64,000 bases of DNA from Phenylobacterium haematophilum (lineage in GTDB: Bacteria; Pseudomonadota; Alphaproteobacteria; Caulobacterales; Caulobacteraceae). The stretch's first letter is position 1. The number at the start of each line of letters is the position of its first letter. The position numbers were made by a program, and so were the translations under genes. The notes under the pieces are model-generated. The model was not told the origin of the DNA. It was given only the letters and a program-made list of their open reading frames with translations, and ran no database searches. Location: the NCBI RefSeq assembly GCF_014196295.1, contig NZ_JACIDK010000001.1:848785-912784 (forward strand), written 5' to 3'. Below are positions 27,723-40,183 of the stretch, in pieces.

Positions 27723-29276
27723 TTGTCGCGTTCTTTTGATCCGCGTTCGTGCGAGCGCTCACTGTTCGATGCGCTGGTCGACGCGCGCGCCACCTACGGC
27801 GCCAAGAAGCCGATCCTGGAAGACCAGGAGCGCAAGCCGCTCACCTACACCGACCTGATCCGCGCCGCGTTCGCGCTCGGCCGTAAGATCGCGGCCATGA
27901 CCACCGAGGGCGAGCGCGTGGGCGTCATGCTGCCGGCCAGCGCCGGCGCCGTGGTGACCTTCTTTGCCCTGCACGCCTTCGGGCGCACGCCGGCGATGCT
28001 CAACTTCACGGCCGGCATCCGCAACCTCAAGGCGGCCTGCGAGCTGGCCGGGGTCAAGCGCGTGCTGACCTCGCACCGCTTCATCGAACAGGGCAAACTG
28101 CACGACCTGATCGACGCGCTCGAACCGCTGGCCGCGATCACCTACCTCGAAGACGTACGCGAGACGGTCGGCCTCTCCGACAAGCTGTTCGCCGCCGCCG
28201 CTGGGGCCTTCCCGAAGCGCTTCCGCGCGGCCACCAAGCCGTCCGATCCAGGTGTGATACTGTTCACCTCCGGCAGCTTCGGGGCGCCGCGCGGGGTGAT
28301 CCTCAGCCAGGCGAATCTGATCGCCAATGTGGAGCAGGTCGCCGCTCACATCCCGCTCGATCCGTCGTGGGTGATGTTCAACCCGCTGCCGACCTTCCAC
28401 TGCTTTGGCCTGACCGGCGGGGTGCTGCTGCCGCTGATGAAGGGCATGAAGGCGTTCGAGTACCCCTCGCCGCTGCACGTCAAGCAGATCCCGCCGCTGA
28501 TCAAGGACACCGGGGCGTCTATCCTGTTCGCCACCGACACCTTCCTCAACCAGTATGCTCGCGCCGCCGAGCGCGACGAGTTGTCGGGCCTGCAGTTCAT
28601 CGTCTGCGGCGCCGAGAAGGTGCGCGACGAGACCCACAACCTGATCCGTGATCGCTTCGGCGATACCCCGGTCTTGGAGGGCTACGGCGCGACGGAGGCC
28701 TCGCCCGTGATCGCCGTGAACAAACCGACCGACAACCGCCGCGGCACGGTCGGCGGCCTGTTGCCCGGCATTGAGGCCAAGCTCGAAAAGGTCGAGGGCA
28801 TCCCGGGCGGCGGCCGCCTGTTCGTTCGCGGTCCCAACATCATGGCCGGCTACCTGACTGAAAACGGGCTCGAGCCGCCACCCGGCGGCTGGCACGACAC
28901 CGGCGACGTCGTCGACATCACCTCGGACAACTGGATCAAGATCCTTGGCCGGGTGAAGCGTTTCGCCAAGGTCGGCGGCGAAATGGTTTCGCTGACCGCC
29001 GCCGAAGACATCGCGACCGCCGTCTGGCCTGACAGCCGCCATGCGGTGATCGCCATGCCTGATTCCAAGAAGGGCGAGCGCCTGGTGCTGGTCACCGACC
29101 GCCGCGACGCCGACACCGGCCCTCTGGTCGCCCACGCGCAGTCCATCGGGGCGCCGGAGCTGGCCGTCCCCCGCAAGATCATCCGGGTCACCGAGATTCC
29201 CGTGCTCGGCACCGGCAAGACCGACTATGTGGCGATCACGCGGATGGCGGAGGCTGACGGGCGCCGCGCCGCCTGA
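27723..29276 (+). CDS. AMP-dependent acyl-ACP/acyl-CoA synthetase, Aas C-terminal type
   Basis: 517 residues from a TTG at 27723, preceded by GGGGAGG. ANL-superfamily adenylating enzyme: the P-loop is VILFTSGSFGAPRGVILSQ, the A5 motif GYGATEASPVI, the A7 motif WHDTGDVV and the A10 lysine GTGKTDY. The TSGS form and the LPTFHCFGLTGGVLLPL segment match the synthetase half of E. coli Aas, which activates fatty acids for acyl-ACP. The N-terminal acyltransferase domain of Aas is absent. It may feed exogenous or recycled fatty acids to phospholipid synthesis. It is monocistronic or followed by the small doxX gene. Confidence 0.88.
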   Translation: MSRSFDPRSCERSLFDALVDARATYGAKKPILEDQERKPLTYTDLIRAAFALGRKIAAMTTEGERVGVMLPASAGAVVTFFALHAFGRTPAMLNFTAGIRNLKAACELAGVKRVLTSHRFIEQGKLHDLIDALEPLAAITYLEDVRETVGLSDKLFAAAAGAFPKRFRAATKPSDPGVILFTSGSFGAPRGVILSQANLIANVEQVAAHIPLDPSWVMFNPLPTFHCFGLTGGVLLPLMKGMKAFEYPSPLHVKQIPPLIKDTGASILFATDTFLNQYARAAERDELSGLQFIVCGAEKVRDETHNLIRDRFGDTPVLEGYGATEASPVIAVNKPTDNRRGTVGGLLPGIEAKLEKVEGIPGGGRLFVRGPNIMAGYLTENGLEPPPGGWHDTGDVVDITSDNWIKILGRVKRFAKVGGEMVSLTAAEDIATAVWPDSRHAVIAMPDSKKGERLVLVTDRRDADTGPLVAHAQSIGAPELAVPRKIIRVTEIPVLGTGKTDYVAITRMAEADGRRAA

Positions 29277-29323
29277 TCCCCGACTGGATCGCGCCGCTTC
29301 GGCGCCGATTGGGAGGGACTGCT

Positions 29324-29728
29324 ATGCCGAACCTGGAGGCCTGGGCGCCGCGGGTGCTGAGCCTGTTGCGGATCATCGCCGCCCTGCTCTTCATGGAGCA
29401 CGGGCTGATGAAGCTGTTCCACTTCCCGGCGCCGCAGCCGGGCGCGCCGGACCCGCTGCCGATGATGCTGTTGGCGGCTGCATGGATCGAGGTGGTCGGC
29501 GGCGGCCTGCTGGTGCTGGGCCTGTTCACGCGGGTTGCGGCGTTCATCTGCTCGGGCCAGATGGCCGTAGCCTACTTCATCGCCCACGGCTCTCAGGGCG
29601 TCTGGCCGGCGCTCAACGGCGGCGAACCGGCGATCCTGTATTGCTTCGTGTTCTTGTACCTGGTCTTCGCCGGCGGCGGCGCATGGAGCCTCGACGCCAC
29701 GCGTCGCGGCCGCCGCCGACGGCTGTAA
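29324..29728 (+). CDS. DoxX-family membrane protein
   Basis: 134 residues from the ATG at 29324, with GGGAGGGA just upstream. Four hydrophobic helices are visible: VLSLLRIIAALLFMEHGLMKLF, MMLLAAAWIEVVGGGLLVLGLF, VAAFICSGQMAVAYFIAH and ILYCFVFLYLVFAGGG. The DoxX signature lies in the first helix (LLFMEHGLMKLF) and the EVVGGGLLVLGLFTR turn. The role is uncertain; relatives are linked to thiosulphate:quinone oxidoreductase or redox stress. It lies 47 bases after the acyl-ACP synthetase gene in the same orientation. Confidence 0.88.
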   Translation: MPNLEAWAPRVLSLLRIIAALLFMEHGLMKLFHFPAPQPGAPDPLPMMLLAAAWIEVVGGGLLVLGLFTRVAAFICSGQMAVAYFIAHGSQGVWPALNGGEPAILYCFVFLYLVFAGGGAWSLDATRRGRRRRL

Positions 29729-29733
29729 TCCGA

Positions 29734-29753
29734 GGGCGCCCGATACGGCGCCC
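29734..29753. terminator. Hairpin between convergent doxX and lpd
   Basis: GGGCGCC (29734-29740) and GGCGCCC (29747-29753) make a perfect 7-bp stem with a 6-base loop in the 34-base space between two convergent genes. This is a natural place for a bidirectional terminator. No T-tract is present on either strand. Confidence 0.5.
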
Positions 29754-29762
29754 CCGCCGTCG

Positions 29763-31163
29763 TCAGATATGTAGGACGCGTCCGTAGGCGTCGAGCGCGG
29801 CCTCGTGCATCGCCTCGCTCATGGTCGGGTGCGGGAAGACGGTGGCGAACACCTCCTCCTCGGTGGCCTCCAGGGTGATGGCCAGGGTGAAGCCCTGGAT
29901 CATCTCGGTGACTTCCGCGCCGATCATATGCGCGCCGATCAGCGCGCCGGTCTTGCCGTCGAACACGGTCTTCACGAACCCCTCCGTCTCGCCGGCGGCG
30001 ATGGCCTTCCCGTTCACCTTGAACGGGAAGCGGCCGACCTTGGCCTCGATCCCCTGCTCCTTGGCCTGCGCTTCCGTCAGGCCAACCGAGGCGATCTGCG
30101 GGGTCGAATAGGTACAGCCCGGGATCGGCGAGCTGAGATTGTTGGGCTTCAGACCGGCGATGTGCTCGACGCAGTGAACGCCTTCGTGGCTGGCCTTATG
30201 CGCTAGCCACGGCGGGCCGGCGACGTCGCCAATGGCGTAGAGGCCGGGCACGCCCGTCCCTCCATGGGCGTCGGTGACCACGTGGGTCTTCTCGACTTTC
30301 ACGCCCAGCGCCTCGAGCCCGAGGTCCTCGACGTTGCCGACGATGCCGATGGCGACGATGGCGATGTCGGCCTCCAGCGTCTCAGCCTTGCCGCCGGCTT
30401 CAAGCTCGATCGACACGCCGGTCTTCGACTTGGCGAGCTTCTTGACGCTGGCCCCGACCCTGAACTTCAGGCCGCGCTTTTCGAACGCCTTGTGGGCGGT
30501 CTTGGAGACTTCCTCGTCTTCGACCGGCAGGATGCGCGGCAGCGCCTCGATGACCGTCACGTCCGAGCCCAGGGCCCGGTAGAAACTGGCGAATTCGATG
30601 CCGATGGCGCCAGACCCGATGACGATCAGGGATTTCGGCGCCGCCTTCGGAACCATGGCCTCGCGATAGGTCCAGATGCGATCGCCGTCCGGCTCCATGC
30701 CGACGGCGGGAACCGTGCGCGCCCGCGCGCCGGTGGCCAGGATCACGTGCTTGGCCTGCACGGTCCGCGAACCGCCGGCCTTCAGCGCCACGACCACCTT
30801 CGGCGCGCCCTGCCCTTTTTCGAGCTTGGCGACGCCTTCAATGACCTCGATCTTGTGCTTCTTCATCAAGAAAGCGACGCCGGAATTCAGCTGGCCGGCG
30901 ACCTTGCGCGAGCGCTCGACGATCTTGCTGAAGTCGAAGCTCGCCTTCTCGACCTTGAGACCGTAGTCGGCCATGTGGCTGAGGTTCTCGTAGGCCTCGC
31001 CGGACTTCAGCAGGGCCTTGGTCGGGATGCAGCCCCAGTTGAGACAAACGCCGCCGAGCGCCTCGCGCTCGACGATGGCGGTCTTGAAGCCGAGCTGGCT
31101 GGCGCGGATGGCGGTCACATATCCGCCTGGGCCCGAGCCAATGACGATGACGTCGAAATCCAT
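29763..31163 (-). CDS. lpdA: Dihydrolipoyl dehydrogenase (E3)
   Basis: 466 residues. FAD-binding GSGPGGYVTAIRASQLG, the redox-active disulphide GGVCLNWGCIPTKALL, the NAD-binding GSGAIGIEFASFYRALGS and the C-terminal dimer-interface HPTMSEAMHEA with catalytic His/Glu are all present. It re-oxidises dihydrolipoamide on E2 with NAD+. Last gene of pdhA-pdhB-gfa-pdhC-lpd; its start is 14 bases from the pdhC stop, so this copy serves pyruvate dehydrogenase and may be shared with other 2-oxoacid complexes. Confidence 0.97.
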   Translation of the reverse strand: MDFDVIVIGSGPGGYVTAIRASQLGFKTAIVEREALGGVCLNWGCIPTKALLKSGEAYENLSHMADYGLKVEKASFDFSKIVERSRKVAGQLNSGVAFLMKKHKIEVIEGVAKLEKGQGAPKVVVALKAGGSRTVQAKHVILATGARARTVPAVGMEPDGDRIWTYREAMVPKAAPKSLIVIGSGAIGIEFASFYRALGSDVTVIEALPRILPVEDEEVSKTAHKAFEKRGLKFRVGASVKKLAKSKTGVSIELEAGGKAETLEADIAIVAIGIVGNVEDLGLEALGVKVEKTHVVTDAHGGTGVPGLYAIGDVAGPPWLAHKASHEGVHCVEHIAGLKPNNLSSPIPGCTYSTPQIASVGLTEAQAKEQGIEAKVGRFPFKVNGKAIAAGETEGFVKTVFDGKTGALIGAHMIGAEVTEMIQGFTLAITLEATEEEVFATVFPHPTMSEAMHEAALDAYGRVLHI

Positions 31164-31177
31164 GACTTACTGCTTCC

Positions 31178-32464
31178 TCAGACGATCATCGTGATGGGGT
31201 CTTCGATCAGGGCCTTGAAGGCCTGCAGCCAGCGCGCGCCAGTCGCGCCGTCCACCACGCGGTGATCGCAGGACAAGGTGACGGTCATCACCGTGGCGAT
31301 CGCCAATTGGCCGTTCTTGACCACGGGCCGCGGCTCGCCGGCGCCGACCGACAGGATGCAGCCCTGCGGTTCGTTGATGATCGAGCCGAACGACTTGATG
31401 CCGAACATGCCGAGGTTCGACACCGAAAAGGTGCCGCCCAGGAACTCGTCAGGCTTGAGCTTGCGAGTGCGCGCGCGCTCGGCCAGGTCCTTGGCCTCGA
31501 CCGCGATCTGAGCCAGCCCCTTGGTCTCCGCCTTGCGGATGATCGGGGTGATCAGGCCGCCCTCGATCGCCACGGCCATGGCGATGTCGGCGTTGTGGTG
31601 CATCGCGATGCCTTCCGGCGAATACGACGCGTTCGCCTCCGGCACCTGCTTCAGGGCCACCGCGGCGGCCTTGATGACCAGGTCATTGACGCTGACCTTC
31701 ACGCCTTGCTTCTCCAGCATGGCGTTGATCTTGGCGCGGCTGGCCAGCAGGCCGTCGATCTCCAGATCGATGGTGAGCGGAAAGTGCGGCACGTCGCGGA
31801 AGCTGTCGGTCATCCGCCGCGCGACCGTCTTGCGCATGCCGTCCAGCGGGATGAGATCGTAGCTGCCGTCCGGAATGCCCATCTGGGCCAGGGTCTGAGC
31901 CTGACGCGGCGCGGACGCGGCCGCCGCGGCGCCCGCGGCGGGCTTGGCCGCCTGGGGCGTCGCGCCCTCGACGTCGCGCTTGATGATCCGTCCGTGCGGG
32001 CCCGAGCCCTGCACCTGCGCGAGATCCAACCCCTTCTGCCCGGCGATCCGCCGCGCCAGCGGCGAGGCGAAGATCCGCTCGCCCGAGGTCCGGGCCGGCG
32101 CAGGGGCCGGAGCGGGCGCCTGGGCCTTGGCAGGCTCCGCCTTCGCCTCGGCCTTGGGCGCTTCCGTCTTCGGGGCTTCGGACTTCGCCGGTTCGGCCAT
32201 GGGCGCCGGCGCGGCGGCGGCGTCATCGCCGCTCAGCCGGGCGATCGGGGTGTTGACCTTCACGCCTTCGGAGCCTTCCGGCACCAGGATATCCTCGACC
32301 ACGCCCTCGTCGACCGCCTCGACCTCCATGGTCGCCTTGTCGGTCTCGATTTCAGCGATCACGTCCCCGGACGAGACTTTGTCGCCCTTCTTCACGTGCC
32401 ACTTGGCGAGCGTGCCCTCTTCCATGGTCGGAGAGAGCGCGGGCATCAGAACATCAATGGACAT
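31178..32464 (-). CDS. pdhC: Pyruvate dehydrogenase E2, dihydrolipoamide acetyltransferase
   Basis: 428 residues from the ATG at 32464; a TTG two codons upstream is possible. One lipoyl domain (1-80; lipoyl-lysine in [17 protein letters not shown]), an Ala/Pro/Lys-rich linker (about 85-135), the E1/E3-binding domain ([36 protein letters not shown]) and the catalytic domain ending with [17 protein letters not shown], containing the active-site HxxxDG. It transfers acetyl groups to CoA. The lipoyl-domain DNA closely resembles the one at the start of pdhB. The upstream neighbour is the inserted GFA gene, 11 bases away. Confidence 0.97.
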   Translation of the reverse strand: MSIDVLMPALSPTMEEGTLAKWHVKKGDKVSSGDVIAEIETDKATMEVEAVDEGVVEDILVPEGSEGVKVNTPIARLSGDDAAAAPAPMAEPAKSEAPKTEAPKAEAKAEPAKAQAPAPAPAPARTSGERIFASPLARRIAGQKGLDLAQVQGSGPHGRIIKRDVEGATPQAAKPAAGAAAAASAPRQAQTLAQMGIPDGSYDLIPLDGMRKTVARRMTDSFRDVPHFPLTIDLEIDGLLASRAKINAMLEKQGVKVSVNDLVIKAAAVALKQVPEANASYSPEGIAMHHNADIAMAVAIEGGLITPIIRKAETKGLAQIAVEAKDLAERARTRKLKPDEFLGGTFSVSNLGMFGIKSFGSIINEPQGCILSVGAGEPRPVVKNGQLAIATVMTVTLSCDHRVVDGATGARWLQAFKALIEDPITMIV

Positions 32465-32475
32465 CTTCAAGCTTC

Positions 32476-32910
32476 TCAGGCGCTGGGCGAGGCTTCGACA
32501 AGCACGGTGGGCGTCCAGCGCGCCTTTCGCCGGGCCAGCCTGTCCTCGTCAGTTTCGTCGTCATAGGCGACAGGTTCTCCAGCGCGGCCGGTAAACCCGT
32601 CGAGGGCGAACCCCGCCACGTTCAGCGTGGCGAGCATCTTGTCTTCGATCTGGATGACCGAGGCGACGTAGACGCCGCACTCGTCGCAAAGCAGGGCTTC
32701 CACCATCCGCCGACCGAACCGGTAGCGATTGAGCGAGCCCGGCGCCGCCTCGATGTTGAGCCGGCAATCGGGGTCGCTGGTGGTCTTGGCCCCGTGTCGC
32801 CGGCAAAAGCCGCATTGGCAGGACCGCAGGGGAAGCTCGCCGGCCGGCTTGCCGGTTTCGAGCTCCACCCGGATCGCGCCGCAGTGGCAGTGGCCGGCGA
32901 GCGTGGTCAT
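32476..32910 (-). CDS. GFA/CENP-V-family zinc protein inside the pdh operon
   Basis: 144 residues with the zinc-ligand cysteines of the glutathione-dependent formaldehyde-activating (GFA) family: CHCGAIRVE near the N-terminus, [12 protein letters not shown] in the middle and CDECGVYV further on. The Mss4-like fold is expected. Despite the family name most members have no proven reaction. The gene sits between pdhB (stop at 32924) and pdhC (start at 32464) in the same orientation with 13- and 11-base gaps, so it is co-transcribed with pyruvate dehydrogenase, an unusual place for it. Confidence 0.9.
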   Translation of the reverse strand: MTTLAGHCHCGAIRVELETGKPAGELPLRSCQCGFCRRHGAKTTSDPDCRLNIEAAPGSLNRYRFGRRMVEALLCDECGVYVASVIQIEDKMLATLNVAGFALDGFTGRAGEPVAYDDETDEDRLARRKARWTPTVLVEASPSA

Positions 32911-32923
32911 GAGCGGCCGGTCA

Positions 32924-34309
32924 TCACTTGTAGGCGACCGCCTTGGCCGCCTTCACGATGTCCTCCACCGAGGGCAGCGAGAGGGCTTCCAGATTTGCCG
33001 CATAGGGCAGCGGGACGTCCTTCTGGTGCACGCGGGCCGGCGGGGCGTCCAGATAATCGAACGCGTGCTCCAGCACCCGCGCCACGACCTCGGCGCCGAC
33101 GCCCATCGGGCCCCAGCCCTCCTCGGCGGTGACCAGGCGGTTGGTCTTCTTCACGCTCTCGACGATCGTCTCGTGGTCGAGCGGGCGCAGGGTGCGCAGG
33201 TCGATGACCTCGGCCTCGATGCCCTCGGCCGCCAGCTCCTCGGCCGCCTTCAGCGCCAGGCCGACCATCCGCGAGTGGGCGGTGATGGTGACGTCCTTGC
33301 CCTCGCGGCGGATCTTGGCCTTGCCGATCGGCACGACCCAGTCGACGTCCTCGGGAACGTCGAACTCCTGGCCGTACATCATCTCGTGTTCGAGGAAGAC
33401 GACGGGGTTCGGATCGCGTATCGCCGCCTTCAGCAAGCCCTTGGCGTCGGCCGCGTCGTACGGCGCGACGACCTTGAGGCCCGGGACCTGGGCGTACCAG
33501 GCCGAATAATCCTGGCTGTGCTGGGCGCCGACGCGGGCCGCGGCGCCGTTCGGCCCACGGAACACCACCGAACATTTGATCTGCCCGCCGGACATGTAGA
33601 GCGTCTTGGCGGCCGAGTTGATGATGTGGTCGATCGCCTGCATGGCGAAGTTCCAGGTCATGAATTCGACGATCGGCTTCAGGCCCGCCATGGCGGCGCC
33701 GACGCCGAGGCCGGCGAAGCCGTACTCCGTGATCGGGGTGTCGATGACGCGCTTGTCGCCGAACTCCTGCAGCAGGTCCCGGCTGACCTTGTAGGCGCCC
33801 TGGTATTGGGCGACCTCCTCCCCCATCAGGAAGACCTTGTCGTCCTTGCGCATCTCCTCGGCCATCGCGTCGCGCAGGGCGTCTCGAATGGTGGTCTTCA
33901 CGAGCTTGACGCCCTCGGGCAGCTCTGCATCACGCAGCTCGACCTTCGGAACCACCGGGGCCGTCGCCTCGCCTTCGGGCCCGGGCTCGGCCTCCTCCGG
34001 CTGCTTCTTCTCGGGATCGCCGGCCGACTGCGCGGGCGGCGCCTCGGTGGTGGGCTTGGCCGACGCAGCGCCATCGCCCGACAGCCGGGCGATCGGCGTA
34101 TTGACCTTCACCGCCTCGGCGCCTTCCGGCACGAGGATCTCCTCGACCACGCCCTCATCGACGGCTTCGACCTCCATGGTCGCCTTGTCGGTCTCGATCT
34201 CGGCGATCACGTCGCCCGAACGGACGGCGTCGCCCTTCTTCACGTGCCACTTGGCGAGCGTGCCTTCCTCCATGGTCGGGGAAAGCGCAGGCATAAGGAC
34301 GTCGGTCAC
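32924..34309 (-). CDS. pdhB: Pyruvate dehydrogenase E1 beta subunit with N-terminal lipoyl domain
   Basis: 461 residues from a GTG at 34309 that overlaps the pdhA stop by 4 bases. An open frame runs further upstream, but it lies inside pdhA and is not a real extension. Residues 1-80 are a lipoyl domain ([36 protein letters not shown]), then a linker of about 50 residues, then the transketolase-type E1 beta ([28 protein letters not shown] onward). A lipoylated E1 beta is characteristic of Alphaproteobacteria. With PdhA it decarboxylates pyruvate and acetylates lipoyl groups. Confidence 0.97.
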   Translation of the reverse strand: MTDVLMPALSPTMEEGTLAKWHVKKGDAVRSGDVIAEIETDKATMEVEAVDEGVVEEILVPEGAEAVKVNTPIARLSGDGAASAKPTTEAPPAQSAGDPEKKQPEEAEPGPEGEATAPVVPKVELRDAELPEGVKLVKTTIRDALRDAMAEEMRKDDKVFLMGEEVAQYQGAYKVSRDLLQEFGDKRVIDTPITEYGFAGLGVGAAMAGLKPIVEFMTWNFAMQAIDHIINSAAKTLYMSGGQIKCSVVFRGPNGAAARVGAQHSQDYSAWYAQVPGLKVVAPYDAADAKGLLKAAIRDPNPVVFLEHEMMYGQEFDVPEDVDWVVPIGKAKIRREGKDVTITAHSRMVGLALKAAEELAAEGIEAEVIDLRTLRPLDHETIVESVKKTNRLVTAEEGWGPMGVGAEVVARVLEHAFDYLDAPPARVHQKDVPLPYAANLEALSLPSVEDIVKAAKAVAYK

Positions 34310-35346
34310 TGAGCGGCCTCCAGATAGACGTCCGTGTAGAGTTCGGAGGGTTCGGGCTCGGGCGAGGTCCGGGCGAACTCGGCGGCGTCGGCGACGATCG
34401 CCTTCACTTCCGCGTCGATCGCCTTGAGCGCGGCCTCGTCGGCCCAGCCGTTCTTTTCCAGCAGTTCCTGAACGTGATCGATCGGGTCTCGGGTCTTGCG
34501 CACCTCGTCGACCTCGTCGCGGGTCCGGTACTTGGCCGGGTCGCTCATCGAGTGGCCGCGATAACGATAGGTCTTCATCTCGAGGATGTAGGGGCCCTCG
34601 CCCGAGCGCGCATAGTCGGCGGCCTTCTGGGCCGCGGCCTTGACCGCCAGCACGTCCATGCCGTCGACCTCCTCGCCTGGGATCCGGAACGACGAGCCGC
34701 GCTTGTACAGATGGGTTTCCGACGACGAGCGCTCGATCGAGGTGCCCATCGCGTACTGGTTGTTCTCGATCACATAGACGACCGGCAGGTTCCACAGCCG
34801 AGCCATGTTGAAGCTCTCGTAGACCTGGCCCTGGTTCGCCGCCCCGTCGCCGAAGTAGGTGAACGAGACCTTCTTGTTGTCGCGGTAGTGGTTGGCCAGC
34901 GCCAATCCGGTGCCCAGCGCGACCTGCGCGCCGACGATCCCGTGCCCGCCGTAGAAGTCGGCCTCGGTCGAGAACATGTGCATCGACCCGCCCTTACCCT
35001 TGGATGAGCCGCCGGCCCGGCCGGTCAGTTCGGCCATGACCTCGCGCGGATCCATGCCGCAGGCCAGCATGTGGCCGTGGTCGCGATAGCCGGTGATGAC
35101 CTGGTCGCCAGGCTCCTTGATCGCCTGCACGCCGACCGCGATCGCTTCCTGGCCGATGTAAAGGTGGCAGAAGCCCCCGATCAGCCCCATGCCGTAGAGC
35201 TGGCCGGCCCGCTCCTCGAAGCGGCGGATCAGCAACATGTCGCGATAGTACTTGAGCAGTTCGTCCTTGGTCACGCCGCCTACGGCGCCGCCGTCGGCGT
35301 CATTGCTCTTGCGCTTAGCTGCGGAGCTCGTTTGCCCACGCGCCAT
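34306..35346 (-). CDS. pdhA: Pyruvate dehydrogenase E1 alpha subunit
   Basis: 346 residues from the ATG at 35346, with GGGAGAGA upstream; a longer frame to 35388 lacks a ribosome-binding site. The thiamine diphosphate motif is [31 protein letters not shown]. The substrate-channel segment [16 protein letters not shown] and the phosphorylation-loop region [20 protein letters not shown] are as in the family. First gene of the pdh operon, divided from the ftsB-like gene by 76 bases. It forms the alpha2beta2 E1 with PdhB. Confidence 0.97.
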   Translation of the reverse strand: MARGQTSSAAKRKSNDADGGAVGGVTKDELLKYYRDMLLIRRFEERAGQLYGMGLIGGFCHLYIGQEAIAVGVQAIKEPGDQVITGYRDHGHMLACGMDPREVMAELTGRAGGSSKGKGGSMHMFSTEADFYGGHGIVGAQVALGTGLALANHYRDNKKVSFTYFGDGAANQGQVYESFNMARLWNLPVVYVIENNQYAMGTSIERSSSETHLYKRGSSFRIPGEEVDGMDVLAVKAAAQKAADYARSGEGPYILEMKTYRYRGHSMSDPAKYRTRDEVDEVRKTRDPIDHVQELLEKNGWADEAALKAIDAEVKAIVADAAEFARTSPEPEPSELYTDVYLEAAQ

Positions 35347-35422
35347 CTGTCTCTCCCGTAGGAATGATTTTGCGCGGTTAAATTCCACGCTTTCGGGTCG
35401 TTAATGAACGAACGAATCCGCC

Positions 35423-35719
35423 CTAGGGCTTCACGCGGACCACATAGTCGTTCGGATGCCCGAAACCTAGCAGGGAACGGGCACGTTCTTCCAGTAGGTC
35501 GGCGGAGAGGCTCGAATCGCGCAGCAGCTTGGCGCGGGCTTCTAGATCGCGGCGCTGGGCGCGCAGGTCGGCGAGTTCCTGGGACTTGGCCGCGAGTGTC
35601 GCATCCCGTTGCGTGGACGACAAAAGGCCACGCTCGCCCGTAAAGGCGTGGAACCCGAAATAGAAGATCAGGAGGACGAGCGCCGCGGTCGGCAGATATG
35701 GGCGGAAGCGCGCGAACAC
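35423..35719 (-). CDS. FtsB/DivIC-family septum protein
   Basis: 98 residues from a GTG at 35719 with AGGAG about 14 bases upstream. A short cytoplasmic N-terminus, one membrane helix (about 8-26, LPTAALVLLIFYFGFHAF), then a coiled coil (about 34-70, STQRDATLAAKSQELADLRAQRRDLEARAKLL) and the family C-terminal block LLEERARSLLGFGHPNDYVV. FtsB bridges FtsL and FtsQ in the divisome. Its position between eno and pdhA is the same as in other Alphaproteobacteria and resembles the eno-ftsB pair in Gammaproteobacteria. Confidence 0.9.
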   Translation of the reverse strand: MFARFRPYLPTAALVLLIFYFGFHAFTGERGLLSSTQRDATLAAKSQELADLRAQRRDLEARAKLLRDSSLSADLLEERARSLLGFGHPNDYVVRVKP

Positions 35720-35772
35720 GGTCGAATCCAGGACTCCTGATCAGCGACATCTCACGCAAACGTGCTTAATTT

Positions 35773-35824
35773 CCGGTTACAAACACCGGATCGGCGGGCC
35801 GGATGCGAAAAATCCTGCCCGCCG
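35773..35824 (-). terminator. Two stem-loops after eno
   Basis: On the eno coding strand the first stem pairs CGGCGGG with CCCGCCG (ends at 35792-35824), extended by GGAT/ATCC around an AAAAA/TTTTT-containing loop. The second pairs CCGGT with ACCGG (35773-35790). They begin 14 bases after the eno stop and are followed by a GAAATTAAG stretch, so they probably end the eno transcript before the ftsB-like gene. Confidence 0.5.
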
Positions 35825-35837
35825 AATGTGGCGCGTT

Positions 35838-37280
<1,443 letters not shown>

Positions 37281-37463
37281 TTAGTCGGCCTTCGGCGTGA
37301 TGACCTGGCGGCCCTTGTACATGCCGGTCTTCAGGTCCACGTGGTGCGGACGCTTCAGTTCGCCGGTTTCCTTGTCCTCGACATAGGAGTTGGCGCCCAG
37401 CGCGTGGTGCGAGCGTCGCATGTTGCGCCGCGAGGGGGATACTTTTCGCTTCGGAACGGCCAT
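37281..37463 (-). CDS. rpmF: 50S ribosomal protein L32
   Basis: 60 residues, the complete bL32 sequence: [20 protein letters not shown] is the conserved N-terminus and the tail [21 protein letters not shown] is the alphaproteobacterial form. It has no CxxC zinc pair, as usual in this group. A terminator follows it directly. In several bacteria rpmF is next to fatty-acid genes (plsX); here it stands between mmcQ-like and eno genes. Confidence 0.98.
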   Translation of the reverse strand: MAVPKRKVSPSRRNMRRSHHALGANSYVEDKETGELKRPHHVDLKTGMYKGRQVITPKAD

Positions 37464-37495
37464 CGGAAAATCTCGCAGGCGTAGAAAATGGAGAA

Positions 37496-37517
37496 GGCGG
37501 CCGAACGGGCGGCCGCC
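37496..37517 (-). terminator. Hairpin between the MmcQ-like gene and rpmF
   Basis: GGCGGCC (37496-37502) and GGCCGCC (37511-37517) form a 7-bp perfect stem with an 8-base loop. On the minus strand TTCTCCATTTTCT follows, which gives a loose T-tract. It lies 40 bases after the MmcQ-like stop and may end that transcript. Confidence 0.5.
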
Positions 37518-37556
37518 GACGTGAGCGCGGGTGTATGCCGGAAAACGTCCGCGGTT

Positions 37557-37913
37557 TCAACCGCCCTTGTGAATCCCGTTCAAAACGTTTGCCTGCAAGG
37601 TCTTAGAGGCCACCTGAGCCCAGGCCATGCGCATCAGTCCAGCCAGATCGGCCTCATCGATTCGCTCGAACCACACGAAGGTCGATCCATTCTTGCCCCA
37701 AAATCCCGGAACCGGCTCGACCACGCCCGGCCGGCCTTCCGCCAGATTGCGTTGGTCTTCAGGATCGAGCTTGAGCATCGTCCGTGGGCGGTCCTGGTGG
37801 ATCGTGCAGAATATCTTCTTGCCGACGCGGAACGACGGCATGCCGTGATGATCGGCTTCGTAGGCCTCGGGCTGGGCGAGCGCGATACGGCGGACGTCAT
37901 CCTGCGTGAGCAT
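37557..37913 (-). CDS. MmcQ/YjbR-family protein
   Basis: 118 residues of the YjbR/CyaY-like fold: ALAQPEAYEADHHGMPSFRVGKKIFCTIHQ, the central TMLKLDPEDQRNLAEG and the C-terminal FVWFERIDEADLAGLMRMAWAQVASKTL. The family is thought to bind DNA in some members, but no function is firmly established. It is probably a single gene: pyrG ends 48 bases upstream on the same strand and a hairpin follows. Confidence 0.88.
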   Translation of the reverse strand: MLTQDDVRRIALAQPEAYEADHHGMPSFRVGKKIFCTIHQDRPRTMLKLDPEDQRNLAEGRPGVVEPVPGFWGKNGSTFVWFERIDEADLAGLMRMAWAQVASKTLQANVLNGIHKGG

Positions 37914-37961
37914 GACGACAGGCTAGCGCTCCCTCCCGCTGATGGGGAGGGAGTTCTGAAG

Positions 37962-39608
<1,647 letters not shown>

Positions 39609-39712
39609 TCAGATTACCTCCGATTCGCGGCGGGCGCCCTGCGGCGTTTCGCCAAAGCCTGTGGATTGAGAGCAAAGTTCTGGGAGGAGCGGCGCGCACA
39701 AACGCCGAACGA

Positions 39713-39728
39713 GCCGCCGAAGCGGCTT
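39713..39728 (-). terminator. UUCG-loop hairpin between secG and pyrG
   Basis: AGCCGC and GCGGCT form a perfect 6-bp stem. Read on the minus strand the loop is TTCG, the very stable tetraloop, and the hairpin lies 30 bases after the secG stop. The T-rich side (TTTTCT) is on the plus strand, so as an intrinsic terminator it is better oriented against antisense transcription; it may act both ways. Confidence 0.5.
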
Positions 39729-39757
39729 TTCTGTCAGGCTCACGATCATAACTGGGC

Positions 39758-40183
39758 TTAGGGGTTGGACGGCGCCGCGGGGGCGGTCTGCTGCGCGGCC
39801 GGCGCGTCGAATGGGCTGCGAACCTGCGGGGTGGGCGCGGTCAGCGGCGCGGGCGCGTCGCTGGGCGCGGTCGGAGCCGCCGGTTGCGCCGGCTGGTTCA
39901 GTTGGTTCGGATCGAGGCCCTGCACCTTGATGCGGTCGACGACCGACGAGGCGCCGCGCTCCTGGCCGGCCAGAATCGTCAGCGCCAGGCTCAGCACGAA
40001 GAACACGCCGCCGAGAATCCAGGTCGTGCGGGTCAGCAGATCGCCGGCGCCGCGCGCCGTCATGAAGCCGGTGTTGCCCCCGCCCATGCCCAGGGCGCCG
40101 CCTTCCGACCGTTGCAGCAGAACCACAGCGATCAGAGCGATACAGACGATGACGTGAATGGTGAGCAGAATGCCGAGCAGCAT
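39758..40183 (-). CDS. secG: Preprotein translocase subunit SecG
   Basis: 141 residues. Two membrane helices (about 3-22 LGILLTIHVIVCIALIAVVLLQ and 51-72 TTWILGGVFFVLSLALTILA) flank the conserved cytoplasmic loop RSEGGALGMGGGNTGFMTARGAGDLL. A long Ala/Pro/Gln-rich tail of about 60 residues follows, longer than in E. coli SecG (110 residues) and common in Alphaproteobacteria. It assists SecYE in protein export. The next gene to the right on the minus strand is tpiA, with two plus-strand genes lying between. Confidence 0.95.
   Translation of the reverse strand: MLLGILLTIHVIVCIALIAVVLLQRSEGGALGMGGGNTGFMTARGAGDLLTRTTWILGGVFFVLSLALTILAGQERGASSVVDRIKVQGLDPNQLNQPAQPAAPTAPSDAPAPLTAPTPQVRSPFDAPAAQQTAPAAPSNP

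Noticed and set aside
34310..34795. N-terminal extension of pdhB to 623 residues
   Set aside because: The extension lies in another frame of pdhA; the lipoyl domain starts at the GTG at 34309 with a 4-base overlap.
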